The position numbers and the translations under genes are program-made. A DNA stretch of 64,000 bases, from assembly GCA_013289695.1 (NCBI GenBank), contig JABCZK010000013.1, positions 36,906 through 100,905 of the forward strand, given 5' to 3'. Origin of the DNA: Acidobacteriota bacterium. Lineage in GTDB: Bacteria > Acidobacteriota > Terriglobia > Acidiferrales > UBA7541. Numbering within the stretch: the stretch's first letter is position 1; each line of letters starts with the position of its first letter. Below the pieces are notes generated by a model. It worked only from the letters and a program-made list of their open reading frames with translations, was not told the DNA's origin and ran no database searches. Shown here piece by piece: positions 43,912-52,783 of the stretch.

Positions 43912-44500
43912 CCCGGTGCATAACTTGTGGTTTCAGGCGCGGCGTTTCGCGCGATTTGCGGGGTCTTGGTGGGCGAGATGCGCCGAAATGCACGCACGAA
44001 ACATGCTCTTTTCGACCGATCAGAATGGGAGCCCTCCGTTTGTTTTCATTTGGTTGCGACGATTTCTAATCGCGGAGAAGCCGATTAGAAACGGTGTGAT
44101 TCCTGAGTGGTGATGGTTGATTAGTGAGTCGTGCTTGGTCATCCGCGATTCCTGACTTGTGATTCGTGCGACGTCCCCCCGGGACACGTGCCTGGAGGCT
44201 TCTTTGCCTGTGTTAGCGGCTGCCTGCAGGTGGGCGCGGAGGTTCTTGCGACCGCTTCGCGCGGGAGTGGAAGTCACGCACAGCGGGTTTTGCAACGTAG
44301 TGAGCGCAAAGCGATTGTCGCGCGCTTTTCGAAAACGCCGCATCTTTTTTACCCCCATTCCAAGGTAACACTCCGCAGAGGAGAACACAGCTGTACGTTG
44401 GGATGGAAGTGGGACAGGACGATTGGCAACTGCCGAAATGATCACCCATGCTGAACTTTGCCGGGTGGGCGGGGCGTTAAGAGCCGAGTCAGAAATTCGC

Positions 44501-44535
44501 AGTTGAGAGTTGGCAGTTAAAAGTCAAAAGTTAAG
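44501..44535. repeat. degenerate 7-nt tandem repeat, copy 1
   Basis: AGTTGAG AGTTGGC AGTTAAA AGTCAAA AGTTAAG. Confidence 0.7.
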
Positions 44536-44753
44536 ACTGGTTTGTCGCGCGCTGTGACCCGCTGCCGTGGCGCGCAGCGCTGGAAATCTGGTGCGCGGCG
44601 CAGAGTGAAAGGGGGTGCGTTATAAGGTAATCTTACGTCCACAAAGCGGGAACCAAGCAGGTGCGAGGGGCGTCTGAGCAAGCACATGAAACGCAGGCAA
44701 TCTCGATCGGGCGCAGCGGGCATTTGCCGCCTGCGCTCACGGGGATACTGACG

Positions 44754-45989
44754 ATGGCGCCCCTACTGCTGTGGCTGGTGATGGTTCTTTGCCTGCTGAT
44801 TACGGCGGTGAAGTACCTGATGGGCGTGATCCTGAAAGTATCGTTCCCCAGCACGAAAATCAAAAAAGACTACAGCTACCAGCCGAGCGTAAGCGTCTTG
44901 ATGCCGTGCTTCAACGAAGGGAAAACCGTTTACGAAACGATCGAAAGCATCAGCAAGAGCAATTATCCGAGCGAGAAATTCGAAGTGATCGCCCAGGATG
45001 ACTGTTCGGTGGACGACAGCTACCAGTGGATACTGAAAGCGCAGCGGGATTTCACGGGCATACGGATTTCGGCGGGACGCAACGAAGCGAACAGCGGAAA
45101 AGCGCGCACGGTTTGCAACGCGATGCAGCACTCGACGGCGGAAGTGATCATTTCCATCGATTCGGACTGCATCTTTCATCCTGAGGCGATCCGCGAATTG
45201 ACGGCTTGCTTCGCCGAGCCGCATATCGGGTCGGTGGGAGGGCGAGTCGGCGTGCGCAATCCGAACGACGGAGTGATCACGGCGATTCAGGCGATCCTGT
45301 ATTATTCGGCTTTTCAGCTTTACAAGATTCCGGAAAATTGGACGCGCAGCGTGTGCTGCATCAGCGGGTGCTTGTTCGCCATCCGGCGGGAACTGCTGTT
45401 GGAAATCGAACCGGCGATCCGCGCGCGGAATTGGTTTGGCATCCCGGTGAATCAAGGCGAGGACCGCTTCCTGACGCACCAGACTCTGCTTCGCGGATAC
45501 GGAACGTATATCGATAACGACGCGCTGTGCTGGACGACCGTGCCGAACACGCTTTCGGTGCTTTTCAAGCAACAGCTGCGGTGGCGGCGGAGCATCGTGC
45601 GGGATTTTTTCTATACGCTGAAAACGCTGCCGCAGCATGTCTGGAAATTGCATCCGAACACCGTGCTGACCCTGGTGCTGACACCCCTGGGAGCGATTGT
45701 GGCGCTGCTGGTGGTGGTGACGATGCTGACGGCGGATCCGCTTTCCTGGGCCGGACCCGTGCCGCTGATCACCGCGCTGGGAGTGGGAGCGGTGTTGAGT
45801 TGGGTGATCAAAAAATACAGCGCGAAAGAGACGCTGGCGCATCCGCTGGCTTTTGGCGCCTACGTGGCGTGGTCGCTGGTGAGCAGCTTGCTGCTGACGC
45901 CGCTTGCCCTGTGCACCATGGATTCGGCGGACTGGGGCACGCGGACAAAGCAAGAACCCGAGGTGCCTCTTGGCAACACCACCGCTTAA
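44754..45989 (+). CDS. family-2 processive-type membrane glycosyltransferase
   Basis: VSVLMPCFNEGKTVYETIESISKSNYP; SIDSDC; GEDRFLT; QLRWRR; flanking TM segments. ORF open from 44661. Confidence 0.88.
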   Translation: MAPLLLWLVMVLCLLITAVKYLMGVILKVSFPSTKIKKDYSYQPSVSVLMPCFNEGKTVYETIESISKSNYPSEKFEVIAQDDCSVDDSYQWILKAQRDFTGIRISAGRNEANSGKARTVCNAMQHSTAEVIISIDSDCIFHPEAIRELTACFAEPHIGSVGGRVGVRNPNDGVITAIQAILYYSAFQLYKIPENWTRSVCCISGCLFAIRRELLLEIEPAIRARNWFGIPVNQGEDRFLTHQTLLRGYGTYIDNDALCWTTVPNTLSVLFKQQLRWRRSIVRDFFYTLKTLPQHVWKLHPNTVLTLVLTPLGAIVALLVVVTMLTADPLSWAGPVPLITALGVGAVLSWVIKKYSAKETLAHPLAFGAYVAWSLVSSLLLTPLALCTMDSADWGTRTKQEPEVPLGNTTA

Positions 45990-47061
45990 GGTAACGGCGC
46001 GAGTGGCGGACGCGAAGAAATGGCCGTCGCTGCAATCGCTGCAATATAAATTGGTGCTGACGCTGTACCGCGTGTTCGCTGTCGTAATCCTGTACGCCGT
46101 GCTCGCGGGAATTCTGGCCTATGCGTTCGTGATGGGCTTCTATGCGATTAACACGTCGTGGGCCGCGCCGATCATTCTTTCCGCGGTGGATGAAAAGAGC
46201 CTGGACTTCCGCGAGAAGCTGGTCACCAGCCAGCAGACGATCGAAGATCTGAAGGTGGATTCCGCGAAATTGCAAAGCGGCATTGAGGAAATGACGAAGC
46301 ACCGCGCGGCGCTGCTGGCGCTGGAACCGGAACTGCAAACAGCCATCGCGCGGGAGCAGAAACACAACCTGGCCACCGGACCGGCACTTGCGGCGCTCGA
46401 CCAGCAGAAACAAACCGACAATGTGAAAACACAAGCGGTGCTGGCGCAATTGAACGAGGTCGAAGCGAACATCCAAAAGGACCTGGTGGCGGGGCTGATC
46501 ACCAAAGGCGACGCCGCGACGCAGCTGGCGGCGCTGAATCAGGCGCAAGGAGCCGCAACAGACAGCAAGATTGCGGAAGTCTTGCTCACCGACAGCGTGC
46601 TGGACAAGACCACGAACGGAACCAACTCGCTCGATGTGCTGGAAAAGCAAGCGGAGTTGCGCTCCGAGGCGGCCCAGCTGGACGTCGCAATCAACGTGTC
46701 GCAAAAACAACTGCAGGAAGAGGCGCGCCAAATCGACCGCCTGAAACAAGCAATCAGCACCGCGAAACAGAGTCCCTACTACTTGAACGCGGCGGGTGGA
46801 CAGCGGTTGTACTTCGCATTTGTGCCCTATGACAACCAGGCCGCCGCCGTGGCCGGCGCTGCGATCTACGATTGCCTGCTTAACATGATCGGCTGCCGGA
46901 AAGTAGGCAGCGTGAATCAGATCTTTCCCGGCGAAGAAGCCGCCATCCATCCGATCTTCAAGACCGCGATTCGTGGTTACCTGATCCAGATGAACCTGGA
47001 GAGCTCCGAATCCGCGAAATCGAAAACAGTGTTTCTGGGCCGCAGGCCGCTGATTTTCTAA
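45970..47061 (+). CDS. inner-membrane-anchored coiled-coil protein
   Basis: One TM segment (VFAVVILYAVLAGILAYAFVMGFY), then long heptad-rich coiled coil; ORF open from 45904, TTG start inferred. Confidence 0.65.
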   Translation: MATPPLKVTARVADAKKWPSLQSLQYKLVLTLYRVFAVVILYAVLAGILAYAFVMGFYAINTSWAAPIILSAVDEKSLDFREKLVTSQQTIEDLKVDSAKLQSGIEEMTKHRAALLALEPELQTAIAREQKHNLATGPALAALDQQKQTDNVKTQAVLAQLNEVEANIQKDLVAGLITKGDAATQLAALNQAQGAATDSKIAEVLLTDSVLDKTTNGTNSLDVLEKQAELRSEAAQLDVAINVSQKQLQEEARQIDRLKQAISTAKQSPYYLNAAGGQRLYFAFVPYDNQAAAVAGAAIYDCLLNMIGCRKVGSVNQIFPGEEAAIHPIFKTAIRGYLIQMNLESSESAKSKTVFLGRRPLIF

Positions 47062-47072
47062 GGAGAACAAGA

Positions 47073-48203
47073 ATGTTCCTGATCAAGTGGTATCTCATGG
47101 CCGGCGTAGCTTTGCTCGTTCCGGCCACACTCACGGCACAAAGCGCGGCGCCGAATTTGATGCAGAGCGCCGGACCGAGCGGCACCTCCGCGGTGGACGA
47201 AATGTCCGGCGCGAACGCGGACGAGCGGGCCTACTGCACCTACGTGACGGAGCAGGCGCTTGCGCAGCGGGACTTTCTGCGAACTCCGACCGCCACTTCC
47301 GGAATCACGCAGCCGGACAACGGGTTGCCCATGCAATTTGTCGGCGGCGCGACCCTGGGACTATCCGACCTAAGAAAAGCCAGCCTGACCGTTGCTGCCG
47401 CGCGCAAGAATTGCGAACTCTACCGCAGGACGACGGATACCCAGCAGGATATCCAGTACGCGCTGCCCAGCCTGGAACAGGAGGCCCTGCACAACAGGCT
47501 CTCGCTGATCGATAACGCCACGAAATCACTCGCGTCGTTGCTGGATAGGACTTCCAAAATGCTCGAAGCGCAAAACGCCACTCGGCTGATGCTCTTTTCG
47601 CTGCAGACCACGCAAATCAAATTGAACGGCGATCGCGCCGACACGCAGTCCAAAATCTCGGCGATTTATATTCCACCGCTGCGCGACCGCCCGCTGAAAG
47701 CGCTGGTCGCGGAAAAGCAGACTAGCGAAGCCGATGAACAAAAATCCCTTGCCAAGCTTAGCCGGCAAAACAATTGGGACGTGGCGCTCACGGTCGGCCT
47801 GCATCAACAGTTGAATCCGCTGGCCCACGGAGTGCAGCCCTACGGCGAAGTGGCGGTCAACTACAATCTCGCCAGCCACGCGGTCAACAAGCATCTGGAT
47901 CGCAGCGTCGAAGCACACGACGCCTGGAAAGCTGTTCAGGAAGGCGACGTGGTCCGCAGCATGGCCGAGCTTCGCCAGCAAATGGAAGCCAGTATTTCGG
48001 CGCAGCAGTCGAAGCTCAGGACCCTGCAGGAGGAAAGCGCGGAGATCGACAAAAATCTACAGCTGATCGGCGAGCCGGACACCTCGGCAGCGCTCGACTT
48101 CCACAACCAACTCGCCGCCGCGCGCCTGCTGCTGGACGTAGAGTCCGGCGACGCCACCTTTCGCTTGGCCCTCCTGCAGGAATATCTCGTCAAGAATTTC
48201 TGA
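47073..48203 (+). CDS. exported coiled-coil protein
   Basis: Signal peptide MFLIKWYLMAGVALLVPATLTAQ; long helical/coiled-coil body; SD aaggagaacaaga before ATG. Confidence 0.68.
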   Translation: MFLIKWYLMAGVALLVPATLTAQSAAPNLMQSAGPSGTSAVDEMSGANADERAYCTYVTEQALAQRDFLRTPTATSGITQPDNGLPMQFVGGATLGLSDLRKASLTVAAARKNCELYRRTTDTQQDIQYALPSLEQEALHNRLSLIDNATKSLASLLDRTSKMLEAQNATRLMLFSLQTTQIKLNGDRADTQSKISAIYIPPLRDRPLKALVAEKQTSEADEQKSLAKLSRQNNWDVALTVGLHQQLNPLAHGVQPYGEVAVNYNLASHAVNKHLDRSVEAHDAWKAVQEGDVVRSMAELRQQMEASISAQQSKLRTLQEESAEIDKNLQLIGEPDTSAALDFHNQLAAARLLLDVESGDATFRLALLQEYLVKNF

Positions 48204-48330
48204 TTCCTTTCTCGTTGCTGCTTGGCCATGTCGGCGGGCGAGTGGCACGCCTTTCCACACCGTCCAAGCGTACGCCTCGCGATTCTGCGGATGCCGCATG
48301 CTTTGTTTTTTGAATCGTGCGGGTTTTGAG

Positions 48331-48380
48331 AGTTAAGGTCGCAGGTTGAAAGCTAACAGTTAGGAGTTGAAAGTCAAAAG
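48331..48380. repeat. degenerate 7-nt tandem repeat, copy 2
   Basis: AGTTAAG ... GGTTGAA AGCTAAC AGTTAGG AGTTGAA AGTCAAA. Confidence 0.65.
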
Positions 48381-48511
48381 CGACGAGCCGAGGTCAGAAA
48401 TCGCGGCGCGCGGAACTGGGTATGTACTATCATCCGGCGCACACGGAATACCACCAGCCGACGCACGGCCAGATCGCGCCTCGATGTGGCCCAACCGTGA
48501 ATTGGGGAGGA

Positions 48512-48946
48512 ATGCCGATGAATCCGATGCGCATTGCTTTGGCGGCGTTGGGTGCCTTCGTTGCGTATTTTGTGGTGGGGGGAGTTATGTTTGTGTCGAT
48601 GCCGTGGCTGAAGACGGAGTTCATGAAGTATCCGGCGGTGTACCGGCAGCAAGAAGGACAGATGAAACACATGCCGGTGGCAATGGCGGCGACGTTCGTG
48701 GCGATCGTGGTGCTGGCGGTGCTTTACGCGATGATTTATCACGGCGGATCGGCAGTGGTGGAAGGTGCGTGGGTCGGCGCGCAGTTCGGGGCGCTGATTG
48801 GAGTGTTCGCGATTGGGACGTTTACGGTGCACAACTACGTGAACTTGAATATCGGGTGGAAGCTGACGGTGGAGCAGTCGGTGGCTTATTTTATTGAATG
48901 GATGGTGGTGGGGATTGTGATTGGGGTGATTTATCGACCGGCGTGA
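48512..48946 (+). CDS. small multi-spanning membrane protein, unknown function
   Basis: MNPMRIALAALGAFVAYFVVGGVMF...; 4 hydrophobic segments; ORF open from 48422. Confidence 0.65.
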   Translation: MPMNPMRIALAALGAFVAYFVVGGVMFVSMPWLKTEFMKYPAVYRQQEGQMKHMPVAMAATFVAIVVLAVLYAMIYHGGSAVVEGAWVGAQFGALIGVFAIGTFTVHNYVNLNIGWKLTVEQSVAYFIEWMVVGIVIGVIYRPA

Positions 48947-48960
48947 GGGCTGGCGCGGTG

Positions 48961-48990
48961 AGAGTTGAGAGTTAACAGTTGAAAGTTGAA
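48961..48990. repeat. degenerate 7-nt tandem repeat, copy 3
   Basis: AG AGTTGAG AGTTAAC AGTTGAA AGTTGAA. Confidence 0.7.
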
Positions 48991-49012
48991 CGTGAGAGGC
49001 GCGCGGCGCGAT

Positions 49013-49657
49013 TCAGTTCGCGGTGGGGCGGGCGCAGACGAAGACGATTTGCGAGATGGCTGGGGGTTCGAGGAATTCGGCGCGGAGGGTCCGGGGGGCG
49101 TGACGCGCGGCTTCGTGAGCCAGGCGCGCGATTTGGTCGGGGTTGAGCGCGATGGAGTAGAGGTCGCCGCGGCGCGTGTAGGAATATTCGCGGTAACGCG
49201 GATGGGCTTCTGCGGCGAAATTCATCAGCCGTTGCCAGAAGGTGGGCGCGTGGCGCAGGGCGCGTGCGATTTTGTGCAGCGGGCTGGCCTTCGCGGCTGC
49301 GTCTCGCTCGATGCGCAGCGAATGGCGTGGGGGCGAGCCGCTCGATTCCAGGATTACTTCGACGCAATCGGCGGCGCGGAAGGGGCGCGTAGGGTCGGCG
49401 TCGGGATATTTGGCGAGAATTTCCGCGAGAGCCGCGGCGTCGGGGTCAAATCCTTGCCACCAGTAGCGGAAGGAATGGAAGACGATCGTGCCGGCGCGCA
49501 AAATCTGCTGCACGCGCGCGGAATCTTTTCCGGCAACTTGCACGATCATGTCCACCAGCTCCGGGGCGCGGAAGGTCTGGCGGACCAGCGGACGCATGCT
49601 GAGGTATTCGGCTTCTTCTTCGGTGTATTTTACGGCGATGGTTTCGGGCAGCGGCAC
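49013..49657 (-). CDS. hypothetical protein (214 aa)
   Basis: Coherent globular composition; no family recognised. Confidence 0.55.
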   Translation of the reverse strand: MPLPETIAVKYTEEEAEYLSMRPLVRQTFRAPELVDMIVQVAGKDSARVQQILRAGTIVFHSFRYWWQGFDPDAAALAEILAKYPDADPTRPFRAADCVEVILESSGSPPRHSLRIERDAAAKASPLHKIARALRHAPTFWQRLMNFAAEAHPRYREYSYTRRGDLYSIALNPDQIARLAHEAARHAPRTLRAEFLEPPAISQIVFVCARPTAN

Positions 49658-49768
49658 AGCACCAGCCTGGGTGAGACGTCGCGGCCGTCATCGGCTTGCG
49701 GCGTCGCGGCGCTCTCGCATTTTGGCGTCGCAACGGCAGACCGGCGGCTTCGTTGCAGCGAAATTATC

Positions 49769-50236
49769 TCAGGGTTTTCCCGCGGATTTTTCCGTCAGGC
49801 GTTCACGAACTTTGTCGCTGAGCAATTTGCCGTCAATGGATTTGCCTTCGAGCTTGGCGCGCGCGGCTTTTACCACCGCGCCCATTTGTTTGAGTGAGTC
49901 CGCGCCGGATTCGGAGATGGCTTCCTCGACGGCGCGATGCATATCGGTGTCGCTGGGAGCGGCGGGCAAATATTTTTCGATGATGGCGATTTCCTTCGCT
50001 TCCTTGTCCGCCAGATCCTTGCGGCCGCCTTGGGTGAACTGTTCGACGGATTCCTTGCGCTGCTTGATGAGAGTTTGAAGAATTTGCAGCGATTCGAGAT
50101 CGTCGAGCGGGCGCATTTTGTCGATTTCTTTGAGCTTCAGAGCGCTTTTGACCATGCGCAGTACGCTGAGGCGGAGTTCGTCCTTTTCTTTCATGGCCGC
50201 GGTAAGGTCGCTCTGGATTTTTTCGATGTATCCCAT
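49769..50236 (-). CDS. GatB/YqeY domain protein
   Basis: MGYIEKIQSDLTAAMKEKDELRLSVLRMVKSALKLKEID...MGAVVKAARAKLEGKSIDGKLLSDKVRERL. Confidence 0.93.
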   Translation of the reverse strand: MGYIEKIQSDLTAAMKEKDELRLSVLRMVKSALKLKEIDKMRPLDDLESLQILQTLIKQRKESVEQFTQGGRKDLADKEAKEIAIIEKYLPAAPSDTDMHRAVEEAISESGADSLKQMGAVVKAARAKLEGKSIDGKLLSDKVRERLTEKSAGKP

Positions 50237-50376
50237 TCGTTGTCCCCCGAAGTGCAGCCAGAATACCACACGGAATATGGCGCGCGGCCGTATTTGCATT
50301 TGCCGCGCGTGATTTGCATCTGCTGGATGCGCATAACGGATTTGACTCTGCTGCGGGCTGCCATTACGCTCCTAAA

Positions 50377-51984
50377 ATGAAAATCGTGGTTGCGGATAAA
50401 ATCAGCGAACGTGGAATTGAACTGTTGCGCGAAACGGGCTGGGAGATTGTGTTGCCGACGGCTGCGGCGCTGGCGAGCGAGATTGTGAATGCCGACGGAT
50501 TGATCGTGCGCAGCGCGACGAAGGTGACGAGCGCTCTGCTGGATCGCGCGGAGAAGTTGCGCGTGGTGGGGCGCGCGGGCGTGGGCGTGGACAATGTGGA
50601 CATGGACGCGGCGACACACCGCGGCGTGCTGGTGATGAACACTCCCGGCGGGAACGCGGTGAGCGTGGCAGAACACACTTTCGCACTGCTGTTGGCGCTG
50701 GCGCGCGGGGTGGCGCAATCGAATGCGGCGATTCACGCGGGACGTTGGGAGAAGACTTCGTCGGGAATGGAATTGCGCGGTAAGACGCTGGGACTGGTGG
50801 GGCTGGGACGCGTGGGGTCGGAAGTGGCGCGACGGGCACGCGCGCTGGAGATGAAAGTGCTGGCGTACGATCCTTATGTGACGCCGGCTGCTGCGCGCGA
50901 ACTGGACGTCGAGCTGATTTCGTTTGAGGATTTGCTGAAGCGCTCGGACGTGGTTTCGCTGCACACGGCGCTGAGCGCGACGACTGAGAAAATCATTAAC
51001 GCGGCGGCGCTGGCGCAGATGAAGAAGGGCGCGCGGCTGATCAATTGCGCGCGCGGCGAATTAATTGACGAAGCGGCGCTGGCCGAGGCCTTGCGCTCGG
51101 GGCATTTGTCCGGCGCGGCGGTGGATACGTTTGCGCAGGAGCCGCCGAAAGATTCTCCGTTGATTGGATTGCCAAATCTGATCGCGACACCGCACATTGC
51201 CGGCTCGACGGCGGAGGCGCAGGAAGAAGTGGGGACACTCATCGCACTGCAAGTGCGCGACTATCTTACGGAAGGCCTGATTCGCAATGCGGTGAATATG
51301 CCGGCGCTTTCGGCGGAGCAATATCGCCGCTTGCGGCCGTACCTGGAACTGGGCGAGCGGCTGGGCGCTTTTGTGGCGCAGGCCGCGACTTCGGCGAGTT
51401 TTAGCCGGATACGCATTCGCTACGCTGGAGAGCCGGCCGAGCTTGGTTCGCATGTAATACGCAGCGCGGTGCTGATCGGAATACTGAATTCGGTGCTCGA
51501 TGAAAAAGTGAATTTGGTGAATGCGTCGCAGGCGGCCGCGGCGCGCGGGCTGATTGTGGAAGAGACGACGCGGCGGCGTGAACGCGGATTTCCGAACACG
51601 CTGGAAGTGGCGGTGGAAAATGGGGGTCATGCGCTGACCGTGGAGGGCACCGTGGCGCAGGATGGTTCGCCGCGAATTCTGCTGCTGGATGGGATTGAAC
51701 TGGAAGCGCCGCTCGAGGGCACGTTGCTGCTGACGCGCAATCGTGACGTCCCGGGCGTGATCGGGAAAATCGGGACGGCGCTGGGGAATTTGGGCGTGAA
51801 CATCGCGACGTTTGCACTGGGACGGCGGCAGCCGGTGCATGGCGCGGAAGCGGTGGCGCTGGTGCGGCTGGATGGGGTGGTGGATTCTTCCGTGGTGCAA
51901 ACGATTCGCGCGATTCCTTCCATCACCGAAGCGAAATTGGTGCGGCTGGCGGAAGCGGCCAAACTAAATTCGCAGACGGCGTAG
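50377..51984 (+). CDS. serA: D-3-phosphoglycerate dehydrogenase
   Basis: MKIVVADKISERGIELL; LGLVGLGRVGSEVARRARALEMKVLAYDPY; C-terminal ACT-like domain NRDVPGVIGKIGTALGNLGVNIATFALGR. Confidence 0.95.
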   Translation: MKIVVADKISERGIELLRETGWEIVLPTAAALASEIVNADGLIVRSATKVTSALLDRAEKLRVVGRAGVGVDNVDMDAATHRGVLVMNTPGGNAVSVAEHTFALLLALARGVAQSNAAIHAGRWEKTSSGMELRGKTLGLVGLGRVGSEVARRARALEMKVLAYDPYVTPAAARELDVELISFEDLLKRSDVVSLHTALSATTEKIINAAALAQMKKGARLINCARGELIDEAALAEALRSGHLSGAAVDTFAQEPPKDSPLIGLPNLIATPHIAGSTAEAQEEVGTLIALQVRDYLTEGLIRNAVNMPALSAEQYRRLRPYLELGERLGAFVAQAATSASFSRIRIRYAGEPAELGSHVIRSAVLIGILNSVLDEKVNLVNASQAAAARGLIVEETTRRRERGFPNTLEVAVENGGHALTVEGTVAQDGSPRILLLDGIELEAPLEGTLLLTRNRDVPGVIGKIGTALGNLGVNIATFALGRRQPVHGAEAVALVRLDGVVDSSVVQTIRAIPSITEAKLVRLAEAAKLNSQTA

Positions 51985-52004
51985 TTGCCGCTTCGTATTT
52001 TTTT

Positions 52005-52505
52005 ATGCTCGAGACAGCGCGGATGCGACTCTTGCCGTGGCAGCCGGACGACTGGCTGCTATTGCGTTCGATCGCGACCGATCCTCAGGTGATGCGCTAC
52101 ATTTCGGACGGCAAACCTTGGCCGGACGAGCGCGTTCGCGAATTTGTTGGGCGGCAAGTTGCGCACTTCGATCGGCTCGGCTATTGCCTCTGGAAACTTC
52201 TGCATAAAGAAACGCCGGAGATGATAGGATTTTGCGGCTTGCAACCGCTGGACGGCACGCCGGAAACTGAAATCGGCTGGTGGCTGGCGCGGGCGTGCTG
52301 GGGACAAGGCTTGGCGACGGAGGCGGCGCGCGCGGCGCTGCAGCATGGATTTGAGCGCGCGGGACTCGCGAGAATTGTGGCGGTCGCGCTGGCCGCGAAT
52401 CGTGCTTCGATTCACGTGATGGAAAAGCTGGGGATGAAGTACGAACGGGAAATGATTCACCGCGGATTCCAGGTGGTCCTGTACGCGGTGAATCGTCCGG
52501 GGTGA
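52005..52505 (+). CDS. GNAT N-acetyltransferase (RimJ/RimL-like)
   Basis: LETARMRLLPWQPDDWLLL; IGWWLARACWGQGLATEAARAALQHGFE. Confidence 0.92.
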   Translation: MLETARMRLLPWQPDDWLLLRSIATDPQVMRYISDGKPWPDERVREFVGRQVAHFDRLGYCLWKLLHKETPEMIGFCGLQPLDGTPETEIGWWLARACWGQGLATEAARAALQHGFERAGLARIVAVALAANRASIHVMEKLGMKYEREMIHRGFQVVLYAVNRPG

Positions 52506-52680
52506 TGATGCGGGGGATTTTACGGCACCGGCCGCAGCCCGAGCTTGCAAGCTGGCGCGGGCGCGTTTCATTTCAGCGGAGGGCGCTGCCGATGTTCGCG
52601 GGAACTGCGCTCCGGCATGGAAGCTGTGCTATTCTAGCTTGGTTCGCGCGAGAGTTTTGTGGCGCTTGCGCGCACACGGT

Positions 52681-52758
52681 CGGGGCGTAGCGCAGCCTGG
52701 CTAGCGCGCCTGGTTCGGGACCAGGAGGTCGAAGGTTCAAATCCTTTCGCCCCGACCA
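52681..52758 (+). tRNA. tRNA-Pro (anticodon CGG)
   Basis: CGGGGCG...CGCCCCG acceptor stem, loop TTCGGGA, GGTTCAAATCC T-arm, encoded CCA. Confidence 0.96.
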
Positions 52759-52783
52759 TTATTTCCCCTCTCGATTCATAACG

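Noticed and set aside
45808-47070. 420-aa minus-strand ORF (and 44763-45953, 396 aa)
   Set aside because: Opposite the glycosyltransferase and coiled-coil genes, His/Arg/Gln-rich low-quality sequence; the plus-strand reading is coherent.
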